DNA from: Brevundimonas bacteroides DSM 4726
Lineage (GTDB): Bacteria; Pseudomonadota; Alphaproteobacteria; Caulobacterales; Caulobacteraceae
Direction: 5' to 3'
Assembly: GCF_000701445.1 (NCBI RefSeq)
Contig: NZ_JNIX01000013.1
Coordinates: 186,001-250,000 of the forward strand
Length of the DNA stretch: 64,000 nt
In this document: piece by piece, positions 1-7,935 of the stretch
How positions within the stretch are numbered: the first letter of the stretch is position 1
Layout of the letters: the number at the start of each line of letters is the position of its first letter
The notes under the pieces: generated by a model
The model's input: the letters and a program-made list of their open reading frames with translations, nothing else
What the model was told of the DNA's origin: nothing
Database searches by the model: none
Translations under genes and position numbers: made by a program

Positions 1-363
1 CCTGACCTCGGCGGGGGTGGCCTCGCCGTAGATTTCGCGCTTCTCGGACTTGCCTTCGTGGATGGCGCGGGCCTCGCGGGCGAAGGCGTCGCCGACGTAG
101 TCGAAGTTCTGCTCGACGTGGGAGCGGACCTCGCGGGCCATCTCCATCATCATGGTCTGCATCTTCTGCGCGACCTCGGGGGCAGGGGCGGAGCGCTTCG
201 TTCCGGCGACAGCGGGGGCCATGATCTGCTTGGAGACCTGGCGCGAGCCGCAGAAGGGGCACTCGACCAGCCCGCGCGCGGACTGGTCGTCGTAGTCGGA
301 GGAGGAGCCGAACCAGGCCTCGAAGCCGTGGTCGGCGTCGCAGTGGAGGGCGTAGCGGATCAT
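1..363 (-). CDS. DUF1178 family protein, C-terminus beyond window edge
   Basis: The protein begins MIRYALHCDADHGFEAWFGS and continues with a CPFCGS motif that looks like a small zinc-binding site. Both are typical of the DUF1178 family, whose function is unknown. About 120 residues are present before the window edge, so the usual C-terminal part is missing here. The start ATG overlaps the stop of the upstream nitrilase-type gene in an ATGA arrangement, which implies coupled translation. The neighbours (nit, grxC, comF) form a block common in Alphaproteobacteria. The family call rests on the N-terminal pattern; the biochemical role is unknown. Confidence 0.85.
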   Translation of the reverse strand, partial: MIRYALHCDADHGFEAWFGSSSDYDDQSARGLVECPFCGSRQVSKQIMAPAVAGTKRSAPAPEVAQKMQTMMMEMAREVRSHVEQNFDYVGDAFAREARAIHEGKSEKREIYGEATPAEVR

Positions 364-1196
364 TGCGGGGCGATGAACTCGCGGTCGTGGGTCAGGGCCG
401 GGATCGCGGCGCGGGCGCGGGCGACCTCGGAGAGATCGAGGCTGGCGTGCAGCACACCGGGGGCGTCATGGTCAAGTTTCGCGATCACCTCGCCCCACGG
501 CGAGACGACGGTGGAGCGGCCCCAGGTCTTGCGGCCATCCTCGTGCAGCCCGCCTTGCGCGGGGGCCAGGACGAAGGCGCCCGTCTCGATGGCGCGGGCG
601 CGCAGCAGGGTCTCCCAGTGGGCCTCGCCGGTCGGGACGGTGAAAGCGGCGGGCACGGCGATCAGGGCGGCGTTGGCCTTGGCCAGTTGCCGGAACAGGT
701 GGGGGAAGCGCACGTCGTAGCAGACGGTCAGGCCGAGCCGTCCCCACGGCGTGTCGGCCACGGCGGCCGCGTCGCCCGGCCGGATGGTGGCGCTCTCGCG
801 ATAGGTCTCGCCGTTCGGCAGGTCGACGTCGAAGACATGCAGCTTGTCGTAGCGGGCGACGATGGTCCCCGCCGCGTCGATCAGCAGGGAGCGGTTGGCG
901 GCGCGATCGTCGCCCGTGTGGCCTGAGCGCACGATGGCCGAGCCGATCAGCAGCCAGACGTCCAGCTCGGTGGCGAGGCGGCGCAGGCCGATGACGCAGG
1001 GGTCCTGGTCCTCGTCGGTGATGGCGGCGGCGCGGCGGTCGCGGCGCTGTTCGAGGAGGTTCGTGCCTTCCGGCGTCAGGATCAGTTTGGCGCCCTCGCT
1101 CGCCGCCTGTCGGATCAGGGGCTCGACGTGCGCAAGGCCCGCCTCGGCGGTGGCCGGGGTGCGGGTCTGGATCAGGGCGATGGGCAGCCCCGACAT
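360..1196 (-). CDS. Carbon-nitrogen hydrolase, Nit-type (deaminated glutathione amidase-like)
   Basis: This 278-residue enzyme carries the Glu-Lys-Cys triad of the nitrilase superfamily: Glu43 in LTPEGTN, Lys118 in YDKLHVFD and Cys159 in TVCYDVRFP. The spacing and the YDKLHVFD block match the Nit1/NitFhit-related branch, which hydrolyses deaminated glutathione as a metabolite-repair step in the cytoplasm. It lies 2 bases after grxC on the same strand, and its stop overlaps the start of the DUF1178 gene. A glutaredoxin neighbour fits a glutathione-related role. Exact substrate specificity within the superfamily is inferred from context and motif similarity. Confidence 0.88.
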   Translation of the reverse strand: MSGLPIALIQTRTPATAEAGLAHVEPLIRQAASEGAKLILTPEGTNLLEQRRDRRAAAITDEDQDPCVIGLRRLATELDVWLLIGSAIVRSGHTGDDRAANRSLLIDAAGTIVARYDKLHVFDVDLPNGETYRESATIRPGDAAAVADTPWGRLGLTVCYDVRFPHLFRQLAKANAALIAVPAAFTVPTGEAHWETLLRARAIETGAFVLAPAQGGLHEDGRKTWGRSTVVSPWGEVIAKLDHDAPGVLHASLDLSEVARARAAIPALTHDREFIAPQ

Positions 1197-1198
1197 CG

Positions 1199-1456
1199 TC
1201 AGGCGGCCAGGAGCGGGTCGAGCTCGCCCTTGCGGTCCAGCGCGTGCAGGTCGTCGGACCCGCCGATGTGGCGACCGTCGATGAAGATCTGGGGGAAGGT
1301 CATGCGGCCGCCCGACTTCTCGACCATCTCGGCCTTCTTCGCCGGATCGAAGGCGGCGACGATCTCGGTGAAATCGATGCCCTTGCGGTCCAGCAGACCC
1401 ATGGCGGCGATGCAGTAGGGGCAGCCGGGCTTGGTGTACATCACGACGTCGGCCAA
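1199..1456 (-). CDS. grxC: Glutaredoxin 3
   Basis: An 85-residue dithiol glutaredoxin with the CPYC redox motif at residues 12-15, directly after the first strand (VVMYTKPG). A later TFPQIFIDGRHIGGSDDL block provides the cis-proline and the GG glutathione-binding turn. Length and motif order are normal for GrxC. It reduces protein disulfides and mixed glutathione disulfides using glutathione. It is followed after 2 bases by the Nit-type amidase and preceded by comF, so it is probably part of one reverse-strand transcript. Confidence 0.95.
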   Translation of the reverse strand: MADVVMYTKPGCPYCIAAMGLLDRKGIDFTEIVAAFDPAKKAEMVEKSGGRMTFPQIFIDGRHIGGSDDLHALDRKGELDPLLAA

Positions 1457-1491
1457 GGCGGGAACTCCGGAAAAACTGGGTCGAGATCGGA

Positions 1492-2298
1492 CTATGTAGG
1501 CGGTTCGCGCGCGGTTCGCACCCTCGCCACGACGGCGAGGTCCACGGCGCGGGCTCCGGCCTCCAGAAGGGCGGTGGCGCAGGCCTCGGCCGTGGCTCCG
1601 GTGGTCAGGACGTCGTCGATCAGCAGGATGCGACGACCGCGCACGCGACGGGCTCCGGCCTCGGTGACGGCGAAGGCGGACTTGACGTTGAGGCGACGGC
1701 CCCGGGCGCTGCGGCCGCCCTGCGTCTCGGTGGCGCGGGCGCGGATCAGGGCGTCGGGCAGGTAGTCGCGCCGCGCGTCTCGGGCCAGAGGGCGCGCGAT
1801 CTCGGCGGCCTGGTTGAAGCGGCGTGTCAGCAGGCGTCCGGGATGCAGCGGCACCGGGGCGATAGCGTCGGCGGCCTCAATCAGGGGGGCGGCAGCGCGC
1901 GAGAGCCAGCGCGCGAAGAGAGGCGCGAACTGCTGCTGGTCGCCGTGCTTGAACTTCAGGATCAGACCGCGCGAGGCCTCGTCGTAGACGCAGGCCGCCC
2001 GGCAGCGTTCGAAGCGATAGGGCCTGGCCAGACAGGCGGCGCAGCGGTCCGAGGCGAAGTCGCCGCCGTCGTACTCGAACGCCGCGCCGCAGCCGTCGCA
2101 GACAGGATCCTCGAGGAAGATCACGCGGCGCCAAGCGTTGGGCGTGAGACCCGCCTGCGCGGTGGCCTCGGGGCTGTCGTGGGCCAAGGGCGGCAGGATC
2201 AGGTCGGTCAGCCCGCGCGCGAAATCGCGCAGGGCCGGCACGGCGCGCGCCCGACCCGCTTTCCATCGGTCCCTCCAGCCCCCATTCTGATGGCGCAT
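1492..2298 (-). CDS. comF: ComF family phosphoribosyltransferase-like protein
   Basis: A 268-residue ComF/amidophosphoribosyltransferase-like protein. It has an N-terminal zinc-ribbon-like part (CDGCG then CAAC) and a C-terminal type I phosphoribosyltransferase site, ILLIDDVLTTGATAEACA. In naturally competent bacteria ComF helps move transforming DNA; in many others the role is unknown. The chosen ATG shares bases with the start of the divergent methyltransferase (CATG). A GTG about 20 codons further in, before PALRDFARG, is a possible alternative and would remove the overlap. The reading frame stays open far upstream, but that extension runs antisense to the methyltransferase and is not credible. 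Confidence 0.88.
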   Translation of the reverse strand: MRHQNGGWRDRWKAGRARAVPALRDFARGLTDLILPPLAHDSPEATAQAGLTPNAWRRVIFLEDPVCDGCGAAFEYDGGDFASDRCAACLARPYRFERCRAACVYDEASRGLILKFKHGDQQQFAPLFARWLSRAAAPLIEAADAIAPVPLHPGRLLTRRFNQAAEIARPLARDARRDYLPDALIRARATETQGGRSARGRRLNVKSAFAVTEAGARRVRGRRILLIDDVLTTGATAEACATALLEAGARAVDLAVVARVRTAREPPT

Positions 2299-3175
2299 GA
2301 GCGCGTCCGGTCCCCCCGTCATCTTCGACCCCCGCCGCCGGGCGGCGAGGCTGGCGCGCGCGGTTGCCCGTTTCGCCGACGCCGACTTCCTGCATCGCCG
2401 CGCCGCCGAGAACGCCGTCCAGAGCCTGGAGGCGACCTTGCGGGAGTTTCCGGTCGCCGTCGACCTCTCGGCCCTGCCGGGTCCGTTCGCGGAGGCGCTG
2501 GCCGGGTCGGATGCGGCCGATCGGGTGGGCGTTCCTGCGGGGCTGGAGGACCGCCGTCTGGCCGCCGATCCCGGTGCGGCGCCTCTGCCGTTCGCGGAGG
2601 GTTCGGCCGATCTGATCGTGTCGCTGATGACGCTGCACTGGGCCAACGACCTGCCCGGCGCCCTTGCCCAGATCCGGCGCGCCCTGAAGCCGGACGGCCT
2701 GCTTCTGGGGACGCTGCTGGGCGCGGGCACGCTGAAGGAACTCAGGGCAGTGCTGACAGAGGCCGAGCTGGAGCTGCGCGGCGGGGCAAGCGCGAGGGTC
2801 TCGCCGTTCGCCGACGGGTTCGACGGGTCGGGGCTGCTGCAGCGGGCCGGATTCGCCTTGCCGGTAGTGGACGTGGACCGCGTCACAGTGCGCTATTCCG
2901 GCCTGCTCGCCCTCGTGCGCGATCTGCGCGCGATGGGCGAGACGAATGTGCTGGCCGGGCCAATCCGCCCGCTGGACCGGGCGATCCTGACACGGGCGGC
3001 GAGCCTGTATGCTGAGCGATACGCCGAAATCGACGGGCGCATTCCGGCGACTTTCGAGATCATCCACCTGGCAGGCTGGGCGCCGCACGAGAGCCAGCCC
3101 CGGCCGCTGAAGCGGGGATCGGCGAAGGCGAGACTTGCCGACGCGCTGGGCGTCGTCGAGCACGGCAAGCGCTAG
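2297..3175 (+). CDS. SAM-dependent methyltransferase (BioC/NDUFAF5-like)
   Basis: This 292-residue protein has a class I methyltransferase layout. An N-terminal FDPRRRAARLARA segment is followed by a degenerate glycine loop, the motif LPFAEGSADLIVSLMTLHWAND and LKPDGLLLGTLLG. The N-terminal pattern resembles the NDUFAF5/BioC group that acts on quinone- or acyl-linked substrates, but the substrate cannot be read from sequence. The start codon overlaps the divergent comF start. The stop overlaps the stop of the convergent pilin gene (shared CTAG). Both neighbours therefore lie at zero distance, so its promoter must lie inside comF. Confidence 0.85.
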   Translation: MSASGPPVIFDPRRRAARLARAVARFADADFLHRRAAENAVQSLEATLREFPVAVDLSALPGPFAEALAGSDAADRVGVPAGLEDRRLAADPGAAPLPFAEGSADLIVSLMTLHWANDLPGALAQIRRALKPDGLLLGTLLGAGTLKELRAVLTEAELELRGGASARVSPFADGFDGSGLLQRAGFALPVVDVDRVTVRYSGLLALVRDLRAMGETNVLAGPIRPLDRAILTRAASLYAERYAEIDGRIPATFEIIHLAGWAPHESQPRPLKRGSAKARLADALGVVEHGKR

Positions 3176-3345
3176 ATCACGCCCGCGATCGTGGAGCTGA
3201 TGTGATTGAAGATGGCGGTCGCGCGGTCCGAGAACAGGGTCACGGCCGTCACGATCACCAGGAAGATCAGCCCGCAGATCAGGCCGTATTCGATGGCGGT
3301 CGCGCCCCGTACGTCCGTGAGGAAACGGCGGATCAGCGGGGTCAT
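3172..3345 (-). CDS. Flp/Fap-type pilin subunit
   Basis: A 57-residue protein, MTPLIRRFLTDVRG followed by ATAIEYGLICGLIFLVIV. It has the short basic leader, a Gly at the cleavage point, the Glu-Tyr pair five to six residues later and a hydrophobic helix, as expected for Flp pilins processed by a TadV/CpaA-type prepilin peptidase. Flp pilins build tight-adherence pili (Pil/Cpa in Caulobacter). No tad/cpa assembly genes are visible around it, so it is an orphan copy. Its stop overlaps the stop of the methyltransferase. Expression and assembly would depend on a locus elsewhere. Confidence 0.88.
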   Translation of the reverse strand: MTPLIRRFLTDVRGATAIEYGLICGLIFLVIVTAVTLFSDRATAIFNHISSTIAGVI

Positions 3346-3360
3346 CGGCGGCCTCCGGAC

Positions 3361-3780
3361 CTAGAGCAGGTCGCGCAGCCAGGCGACCAAGGGCGCGTCG
3401 GCGGGCGGCATGGGATAGGCCGCCAGCCCGGACGGCTTCACCCAGGCCAGCTCGGGGTGCTCACGCGCGGTGACCACGCCCGACCAGCGTCGACACAGAT
3501 AGAGTGGCATCAACAGGTGAAACGAATCGTAAGCGTGGCTGGCGAAAACGAACGGGGCCAGGCAGGCCTCGGTGACGTCGATGCCCAGTTCCTCCTTCAG
3601 CTCGCGGATCAGGGCCTGTTCGGGCCGCTCGCCCGGCTCGACCTTGCCGCCTGGAAACTCCCACAGGCCCGCCAGCGCCTTGCCCTCGGGCCGTTTGGCG
3701 ATCAGCACCCGGCCGTCGGCGTCGACCAGAGCGCAGGCGACGACAAGAACGGTCGGCAGGGGGGATACAGCATCGGTCAT
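3361..3780 (-). CDS. mutT: NUDIX hydrolase, 8-oxo-dGTP diphosphatase type
   Basis: A 139-residue MutT-like protein with a complete Nudix box (GGKVEPGERPEQALIREL continuing KEELGI), including the REXXEE metal-binding core. The preceding LAGLWEFPGG motif is characteristic of the MutT/CTP-pyrophosphohydrolase branch, which sanitises oxidised nucleotides. Its length is normal. It lies 15 bases upstream of the pilin on the same strand and diverges from the DUF350 gene across a 143-base intergenic region that must hold both promoters. Whether 8-oxo-dGTP is the true substrate is family inference. Confidence 0.9.
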   Translation of the reverse strand: MTDAVSPLPTVLVVACALVDADGRVLIAKRPEGKALAGLWEFPGGKVEPGERPEQALIRELKEELGIDVTEACLAPFVFASHAYDSFHLLMPLYLCRRWSGVVTAREHPELAWVKPSGLAAYPMPPADAPLVAWLRDLL

Positions 3781-3923
3781 GGCGGGCGCTTATCGGGCCG
3801 CTCACGCTTCCGCAATCATTGGACATACAGTGTGGCCGCCGTGACCTTGCGGATCGTGGCCGCAATGGGGCAAGTCGTTTCGCCTTTCGTTCCCTTCATC
3901 CGTTCGCCGGTTCGTCTCCTCTC

Positions 3924-4367
3924 ATGGCCGCCAGTCCCCTGACCGACGCCCTCTCCAGCCCTGAGGTGCAGGCTTTCGCCAGCGGCTTTCCGGTGCTGGT
4001 CATGCATCTTGCTGCGACGCTGGCCCTGCTGGCCGGCGGGGCGGTCATCTATGGCCTGCTGACGCCGTGGAAGGAGATCGCCCTGATCCGCGAGGGCAAC
4101 TCCGCCGCCGCCGTCGCCTTTGGCGGGGTGCTGCTGGGCCTGGCCATTCCGCTGGCCGTGTCTCTGTCGGTGTCGACCTCGGTGCGGGACATCCTGCTGT
4201 GGGGACTGGCGACGCTGATCCTGCAACTGCTGGCGTTCCGGGTGGTCGATCTGGTCCTGACCGGCCTGCCCCAGCGCATCCAGGAGGGCGAGGTCTCCGC
4301 CGCCGTCCTGCTGGTCGCCGCCAAGATCGCCACGGCGCTGATCCTCGCCGCCGCCCTGACGGGCTGA
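3924..4367 (+). CDS. DUF350 integral membrane protein
   Basis: A 147-residue protein with four predicted membrane helices. It includes an ILIREGNSAAAVAFGG-like segment (ALIREGNSAAAVAFGG), a hallmark of DUF350 membrane proteins, and repeated small-residue helices. Its function is unknown. The frame is open upstream but MAASPLTDAL is the natural N-terminus for the family. It is followed after 7 bases by a membrane-anchored trypsin-like protein, so the two are probably cotranscribed and may act together in the envelope, which is inference. Confidence 0.85.
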   Translation: MAASPLTDALSSPEVQAFASGFPVLVMHLAATLALLAGGAVIYGLLTPWKEIALIREGNSAAAVAFGGVLLGLAIPLAVSLSVSTSVRDILLWGLATLILQLLAFRVVDLVLTGLPQRIQEGEVSAAVLLVAAKIATALILAAALTG

Positions 4368-4374
4368 GGCCGGC

Positions 4375-5205
4375 ATGGCTGGGATGCGTCCGCCGGACTG
4401 GCTGGTCTACGGCGGCCTTCTGGCCGTGGTGCTGGTCTTTTCGCTGAGCCGCCGCGAGAATGCCGACGCCCCGCCTGCGCCACCGCCGCCCGACGAGATC
4501 GAAGGCGCGCTTCTGGGGCCGATCACCCCGTTCGATCCGTCCGTCACCGTGGAGGCTCCTGACGCCCCGTTCGTTCCGGCAGCGGGCACCGCCTTCTCGA
4601 TCGCCGGGCAGGGCCGCTGGTTGACGGCGCGCCATGTGGTCGAGGGGTGCCGCAGACCCGCCCTGGTGGTCGGCGGCGGCCGGGCGGTCTCAGCCGATGT
4701 GCGTTTGGCGCCGCGCGCGGACATCGCGCTCCTGATCACCGCCGGAGGGCCGCCGGCCGTGCCGGTGACGACGAGTGAACCCTTGCGGATCGGCCAGAGG
4801 GCGTTCCATCCGGGCTATCCGCAGGGCAAGCCCGGCGAGGTGACGTCGCGGCTTCTGGGACGTGAGGTGCTGAAGGTGCGCGGGCGCGGAGCACGCGATG
4901 AGCCGGTGCTGGCCTGGGCGGAGGTCGGGCGAACCGAAGGTCTGGACGGGACGCTGGCGGGACTGTCCGGCGCGCCCGCACTGGACCGGGCCGGGCGCGC
5001 GATCGCCGTGACCATCGCCGAGGCGCCGCGCCGGGGCCGGGTCTATACGACGTCTCCCGATACGCTCGGTCCCGCAATCCGGGGCGAGCCGCGGGCCGAC
5101 GAGCCGGTGCTGGGTGAACCCGTCACGGTCGACAACTACGGCCGGGTCGCCGACGACCTGCGGCGCGATCTGCGGGTGGCGCAGGTGGTGTGCCTGTCGG
5201 CCTGA
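4375..5205 (+). CDS. Membrane-anchored trypsin-like serine protease
   Basis: A 276-residue protein with one N-terminal membrane segment (LVYGGLLAVVLVFSL), a proline-rich linker and a chymotrypsin-fold domain. The likely triad is His in LTARHVVEG, Asp in RADIALL and Ser in GLSGAP, the last fitting the GxSGxP pattern. It would sit in the inner membrane with the catalytic domain in the periplasm. There is no PDZ domain, unlike DegP/DegS. It follows the DUF350 gene closely. The target is unknown. A second ATG three codons in is an equally possible start. Confidence 0.85.
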   Translation: MAGMRPPDWLVYGGLLAVVLVFSLSRRENADAPPAPPPPDEIEGALLGPITPFDPSVTVEAPDAPFVPAAGTAFSIAGQGRWLTARHVVEGCRRPALVVGGGRAVSADVRLAPRADIALLITAGGPPAVPVTTSEPLRIGQRAFHPGYPQGKPGEVTSRLLGREVLKVRGRGARDEPVLAWAEVGRTEGLDGTLAGLSGAPALDRAGRAIAVTIAEAPRRGRVYTTSPDTLGPAIRGEPRADEPVLGEPVTVDNYGRVADDLRRDLRVAQVVCLSA

Positions 5206-5218
5206 TGCGTCTCTTCTG

Positions 5219-5854
5219 ATGTCCTGGCCCGTCGACCCTCAGCTGTATGTTGCCTTCTGCGGCGTCATGGCGGTGCTCGCGGTGACGCCGGGGCCGGCGA
5301 ATCTGTTCTCCATCGCCACGGGCATGGAGCGGGGGCGGCGCGCGGTCCTGCTGGCCGTGGCGGGGATGAACCTGGCGACCCTGGTCTGGTTCGGGGCGGC
5401 GGCGCTGGGGCTGGGGGCGCTGGTCACGGCGTTTCCGCAAGCCTTCCGCTGGATCGCCATTGCTGGGGCCATCTATGTGGGATGGCTGGGTGTCTCCTCC
5501 ATCCGGGCCGCGCTGACGCCAGTCGCGGGCTCGGACGGCGCGGTACGGGCTGTGCAGACGCGACGGCCTGCCTTCGTGGACGGCTTCCTGGTGCAACTGG
5601 CCAATCCCAAGGCGGTGCTGTTCTTCACGGCGGTGCTGCCGCCGTTCCTGGATGTGGACCGGCCCGCCGCGCCGCAGCTGGCCCTGTTCGCTGCGGCGGT
5701 AATCCTCATGGACGTGATCACCATGACGACCTACGGTTTCGGTGGAGCGGCGCTGGCCCGGCGCATGGACGAGCCCCGCTTCAGGCGATGGTTCGGCGTC
5801 ATTGTCGGCCTTTTGCTGTTGACTGCCGCTGTGCTGATTGTCTCGCGTTTATAG
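5219..5854 (+). CDS. LysE/RhtB family amino-acid exporter
   Basis: A 211-residue hydrophobic protein of the LysE translocator family, with the signature TPGPANLFSIATG near residue 25 and six predicted membrane helices. A central QLANPKAVLFFTAVLPPF motif is also typical. Such proteins export amino acids or derivatives by proton-coupled transport across the inner membrane. The ATG used starts MSWPVDPQLY; an open extension upstream overlaps the protease gene and is not needed. The exported substrate cannot be deduced. It lies 13 bases after the protease gene. Confidence 0.92.
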   Translation: MSWPVDPQLYVAFCGVMAVLAVTPGPANLFSIATGMERGRRAVLLAVAGMNLATLVWFGAAALGLGALVTAFPQAFRWIAIAGAIYVGWLGVSSIRAALTPVAGSDGAVRAVQTRRPAFVDGFLVQLANPKAVLFFTAVLPPFLDVDRPAAPQLALFAAAVILMDVITMTTYGFGGAALARRMDEPRFRRWFGVIVGLLLLTAAVLIVSRL

Positions 5855-5938
5855 GGACTTGTGCGTCCCCGGAACGGCGTCGTTCATGCGCCGTTCAGGT
5901 CGGATGGCCCAGTGTCCGCCACCCTCCGGAGCGTACCC

Positions 5939-6484
5939 ATGAAAACCAAGTCCATCCTGATGGTCGCCACCGCAGCGCTCGCGCTGTCCGCTTGCGCCAC
6001 CTCCACGGCTTACGCCCCCGCCGGCTTCAATGGCCAGCGTGGCGGATACGCCGAACAGCGGCTGGAGACCGACCGCTATCGCGTCAGCTTCGCCGGCAAC
6101 TCGGTCACGTCTCGCGAGCAGGTCGAGATGAGCCTGCTGCTGCGCGCCGCCGAGATCACGGTGGAGAACGGCTATGACTGGTTCTCGACCGTCGAGCGCG
6201 CGACCGACCGCGACGTGCGGTACCAGACCTTCCCCGATCCCTTCTACCGGCCCTACAGCCCGTTCTGGGGGCCGTCTTGGCGCTACTATGGTCCGCGCGG
6301 CTGGAGCCGCTGGAACGACCCCTTCTGGGGCCGCAGCGACTTCGACGTGCGCGAGATCGACCGCTTCGAGGCCAACGCCGAGATCGTGCTGGGCCGTGGA
6401 ACGAAGCCGGCAGGGGATCCGAACGCCTTCGATGCGCGGGAAGTGATTGCCAACCTCGGCGGGCGGGTGACGCGGCCGATGTGA
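5939..6484 (+). CDS. CC0125/CC1285-type lipoprotein
   Basis: A 181-residue exported lipoprotein. The signal peptide MKTKSILMVATAALALSAC ends in a clear lipobox (LSAC). The mature part has the block YRVSFAGNSVTSREQVEMSL with LLRAAEITVENGYDWF just after it, which I recognise from the CC0125/CC1285 lipoprotein family of Caulobacterales. It also has an aromatic- and proline-rich stretch (FYRPYSPFWGPSWRYYGPRG) in the middle. The function is unknown; it probably sits in the outer or inner membrane facing the periplasm. The Met at the signal peptide was chosen over an upstream in-frame extension that lacks exported features. Confidence 0.85.
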   Translation: MKTKSILMVATAALALSACATSTAYAPAGFNGQRGGYAEQRLETDRYRVSFAGNSVTSREQVEMSLLLRAAEITVENGYDWFSTVERATDRDVRYQTFPDPFYRPYSPFWGPSWRYYGPRGWSRWNDPFWGRSDFDVREIDRFEANAEIVLGRGTKPAGDPNAFDAREVIANLGGRVTRPM

Positions 6485-6492
6485 GGGTCAGT

Positions 6493-6556
6493 GGCTAGTG
6501 GCTAGTGGCTGAGTGGCTGTTCGCCGCGGAACTTCACTAGCCACTAGCCACTAGCC
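6493..6556. repeat. Heptamer tandem repeat forming an 18-bp inverted repeat
   Basis: Left arm ggctagtggctagtggct (6493-6510) pairs perfectly with 6539-6556 across a 28-base loop. Each arm is itself made of tandem copies of the heptamer gtggcta, and further partial copies flank the arms. It lies between the stops of two convergent genes. It could act as a bidirectional terminator, although there is no clear T-run, or it could be a replication-slippage repeat. Confidence 0.8.
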
Positions 6557-6571
6557 GCTAGCCACTTCTCC

Positions 6572-7312
6572 CTACCCCACCCTCGGGTTCTTCAGCCGCC
6601 GCTTGTTCGCGTGCGTCGGCGGGGCCGTGCCGAGCGCCTCGGGGATCTCGCCCTTGAAGTAGAAGCGCTGCCAGGCCTCCTTGGCGGCGTCGGGGTCGCC
6701 GGACGCCAGGCGCTGATTGAAGTCCGTGCGCTGGCGGTTCCAGGCCTCGAACTGGCCCTTCATGGTGGGGTTGGATTCCAGCGTGCGGATGACCGGCTGG
6801 ACCGCCTCCATCTTCCTGTGCTCGATCAGGTGGATGAAGCAGAAGGGCTCGCCCTTCTCGAACTTCACGCGGCCAGGCCGGGTGAACAGCCAGTTCATGG
6901 TGAAGGGAAACGGTAGCCAGTCCGTCTCGATCAGCCCGACCAGGGGCTGGATGCCGTCCTTCATATGGTTGGGGCTGCCAGAGCAGATCATCCCCCAGCC
7001 CGGCGGCGTGCGGAACAGATACTGCGGGTGCATGGTCAGCACCCCGCGCGAGAAGTGCGAGGTGACGAAGTGGTCCAGCTCCGGCTGGGGTCGCTCGGGC
7101 GTGATGGTGATGTCGTTCTGCGACGGCCCGCCGGTCCACTCTGCCGTGAAGGTGAAGGGGCACAACAGCTCCCAACCCGTGGAGTTGGCCATCGTCAGCG
7201 GCAGACAGCGATAGGGATGGCGGCTGGCGAAGGCGTCCATCCAGTTCCGCGACTGGCGGCCGGGCACCAGGTCCGGCGGCCGCGACGACATCGGGTAGCA
7301 TTCCAGTTCCAA
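6572..7312 (-). CDS. DUF6065 family protein
   Basis: A 246-residue soluble protein without a signal peptide. It carries [34 protein letters not shown] and a late [13 protein letters not shown] tail. I recognise this arrangement as the DUF6065 family, which is of unknown function; homologues often sit near oxygenase or natural-product genes, but nothing of that kind is adjacent. It is convergent with the lipoprotein gene and divergent from the YbaK-type gene, with only 53 bases between starts. A Met seven residues in is an alternative start. Confidence 0.65.
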   Translation of the reverse strand: MELECYPMSSRPPDLVPGRQSRNWMDAFASRHPYRCLPLTMANSTGWELLCPFTFTAEWTGGPSQNDITITPERPQPELDHFVTSHFSRGVLTMHPQYLFRTPPGWGMICSGSPNHMKDGIQPLVGLIETDWLPFPFTMNWLFTRPGRVKFEKGEPFCFIHLIEHRKMEAVQPVIRTLESNPTMKGQFEAWNRQRTDFNQRLASGDPDAAKEAWQRFYFKGEIPEALGTAPPTHANKRRLKNPRVG

Positions 7313-7365
7313 GAGACGGCGTCCTTCGGCTAATCGGATCGTGTCGTCTTCCTATCGGCCCGCCC

Positions 7366-7872
7366 ATGACCGCTCAACCGCCGCATGACCGAGAGAGCCT
7401 GCTCGCCTTCCTGGCGGAACGTGGAATCGACCAGACGACCCACGACCATCCGGCGGTGTTCCGTGTCGAGGAGGGGCTGCAGCTCAAGGCCGCCATGCCG
7501 GGCGCCCACACCAAGAACCTGTTCCTCAAGGACAAGAAGGGTCGGCTGTGGCTGATCTCGGCGCGGCAGGACACGGTCATCGACCTGAAGGCGGCGCCGA
7601 AGCGGATCGGGTCGGATCGGCTGTCGTTCGGCAATGAGACGCTGATGTGGGAGACATTGGGCGTGCGGCCGGGCTCGGTGACGGCGCTGGGGCTGATCAA
7701 CGACGTCGACCGGCGCGTGACCTTCGTGCTGGACCAGCGGCTCTGGGAGGCCGACACCGTCAACTTCCACCCCCTGACCAACACAGCGACGACGGCGCTG
7801 ACGCAGGGTGCATTCCGCCGGTTTCTCGACGCGATCGGGCGTCAAGCGATGGTCGTCGACTTCACCGCTTGA
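7366..7872 (+). CDS. YbaK/ProX-type aminoacyl-tRNA deacylase
   Basis: A 168-residue single-domain protein of the YbaK/EbsC fold, related to the editing domain of bacterial prolyl-tRNA synthetase. The segment [18 protein letters not shown] matches the conserved lysine-containing motif of ProX-like trans-editing factors. [12 protein letters not shown] near the C-terminus is also typical. Such proteins hydrolyse mischarged tRNA, for example Ala-tRNAPro, in the cytoplasm. The domain stands alone, so it works in trans. Substrate choice among alanyl and other residues is not determined by what is visible. Confidence 0.88.
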   Translation: MTAQPPHDRESLLAFLAERGIDQTTHDHPAVFRVEEGLQLKAAMPGAHTKNLFLKDKKGRLWLISARQDTVIDLKAAPKRIGSDRLSFGNETLMWETLGVRPGSVTALGLINDVDRRVTFVLDQRLWEADTVNFHPLTNTATTALTQGAFRRFLDAIGRQAMVVDFTA

Positions 7873-7935
7873 GTCTTCGCCGCCGCGCGACCATCTGTCG
7901 GCTCTCGCATTACACGCCGACAGGATGACCCCACG

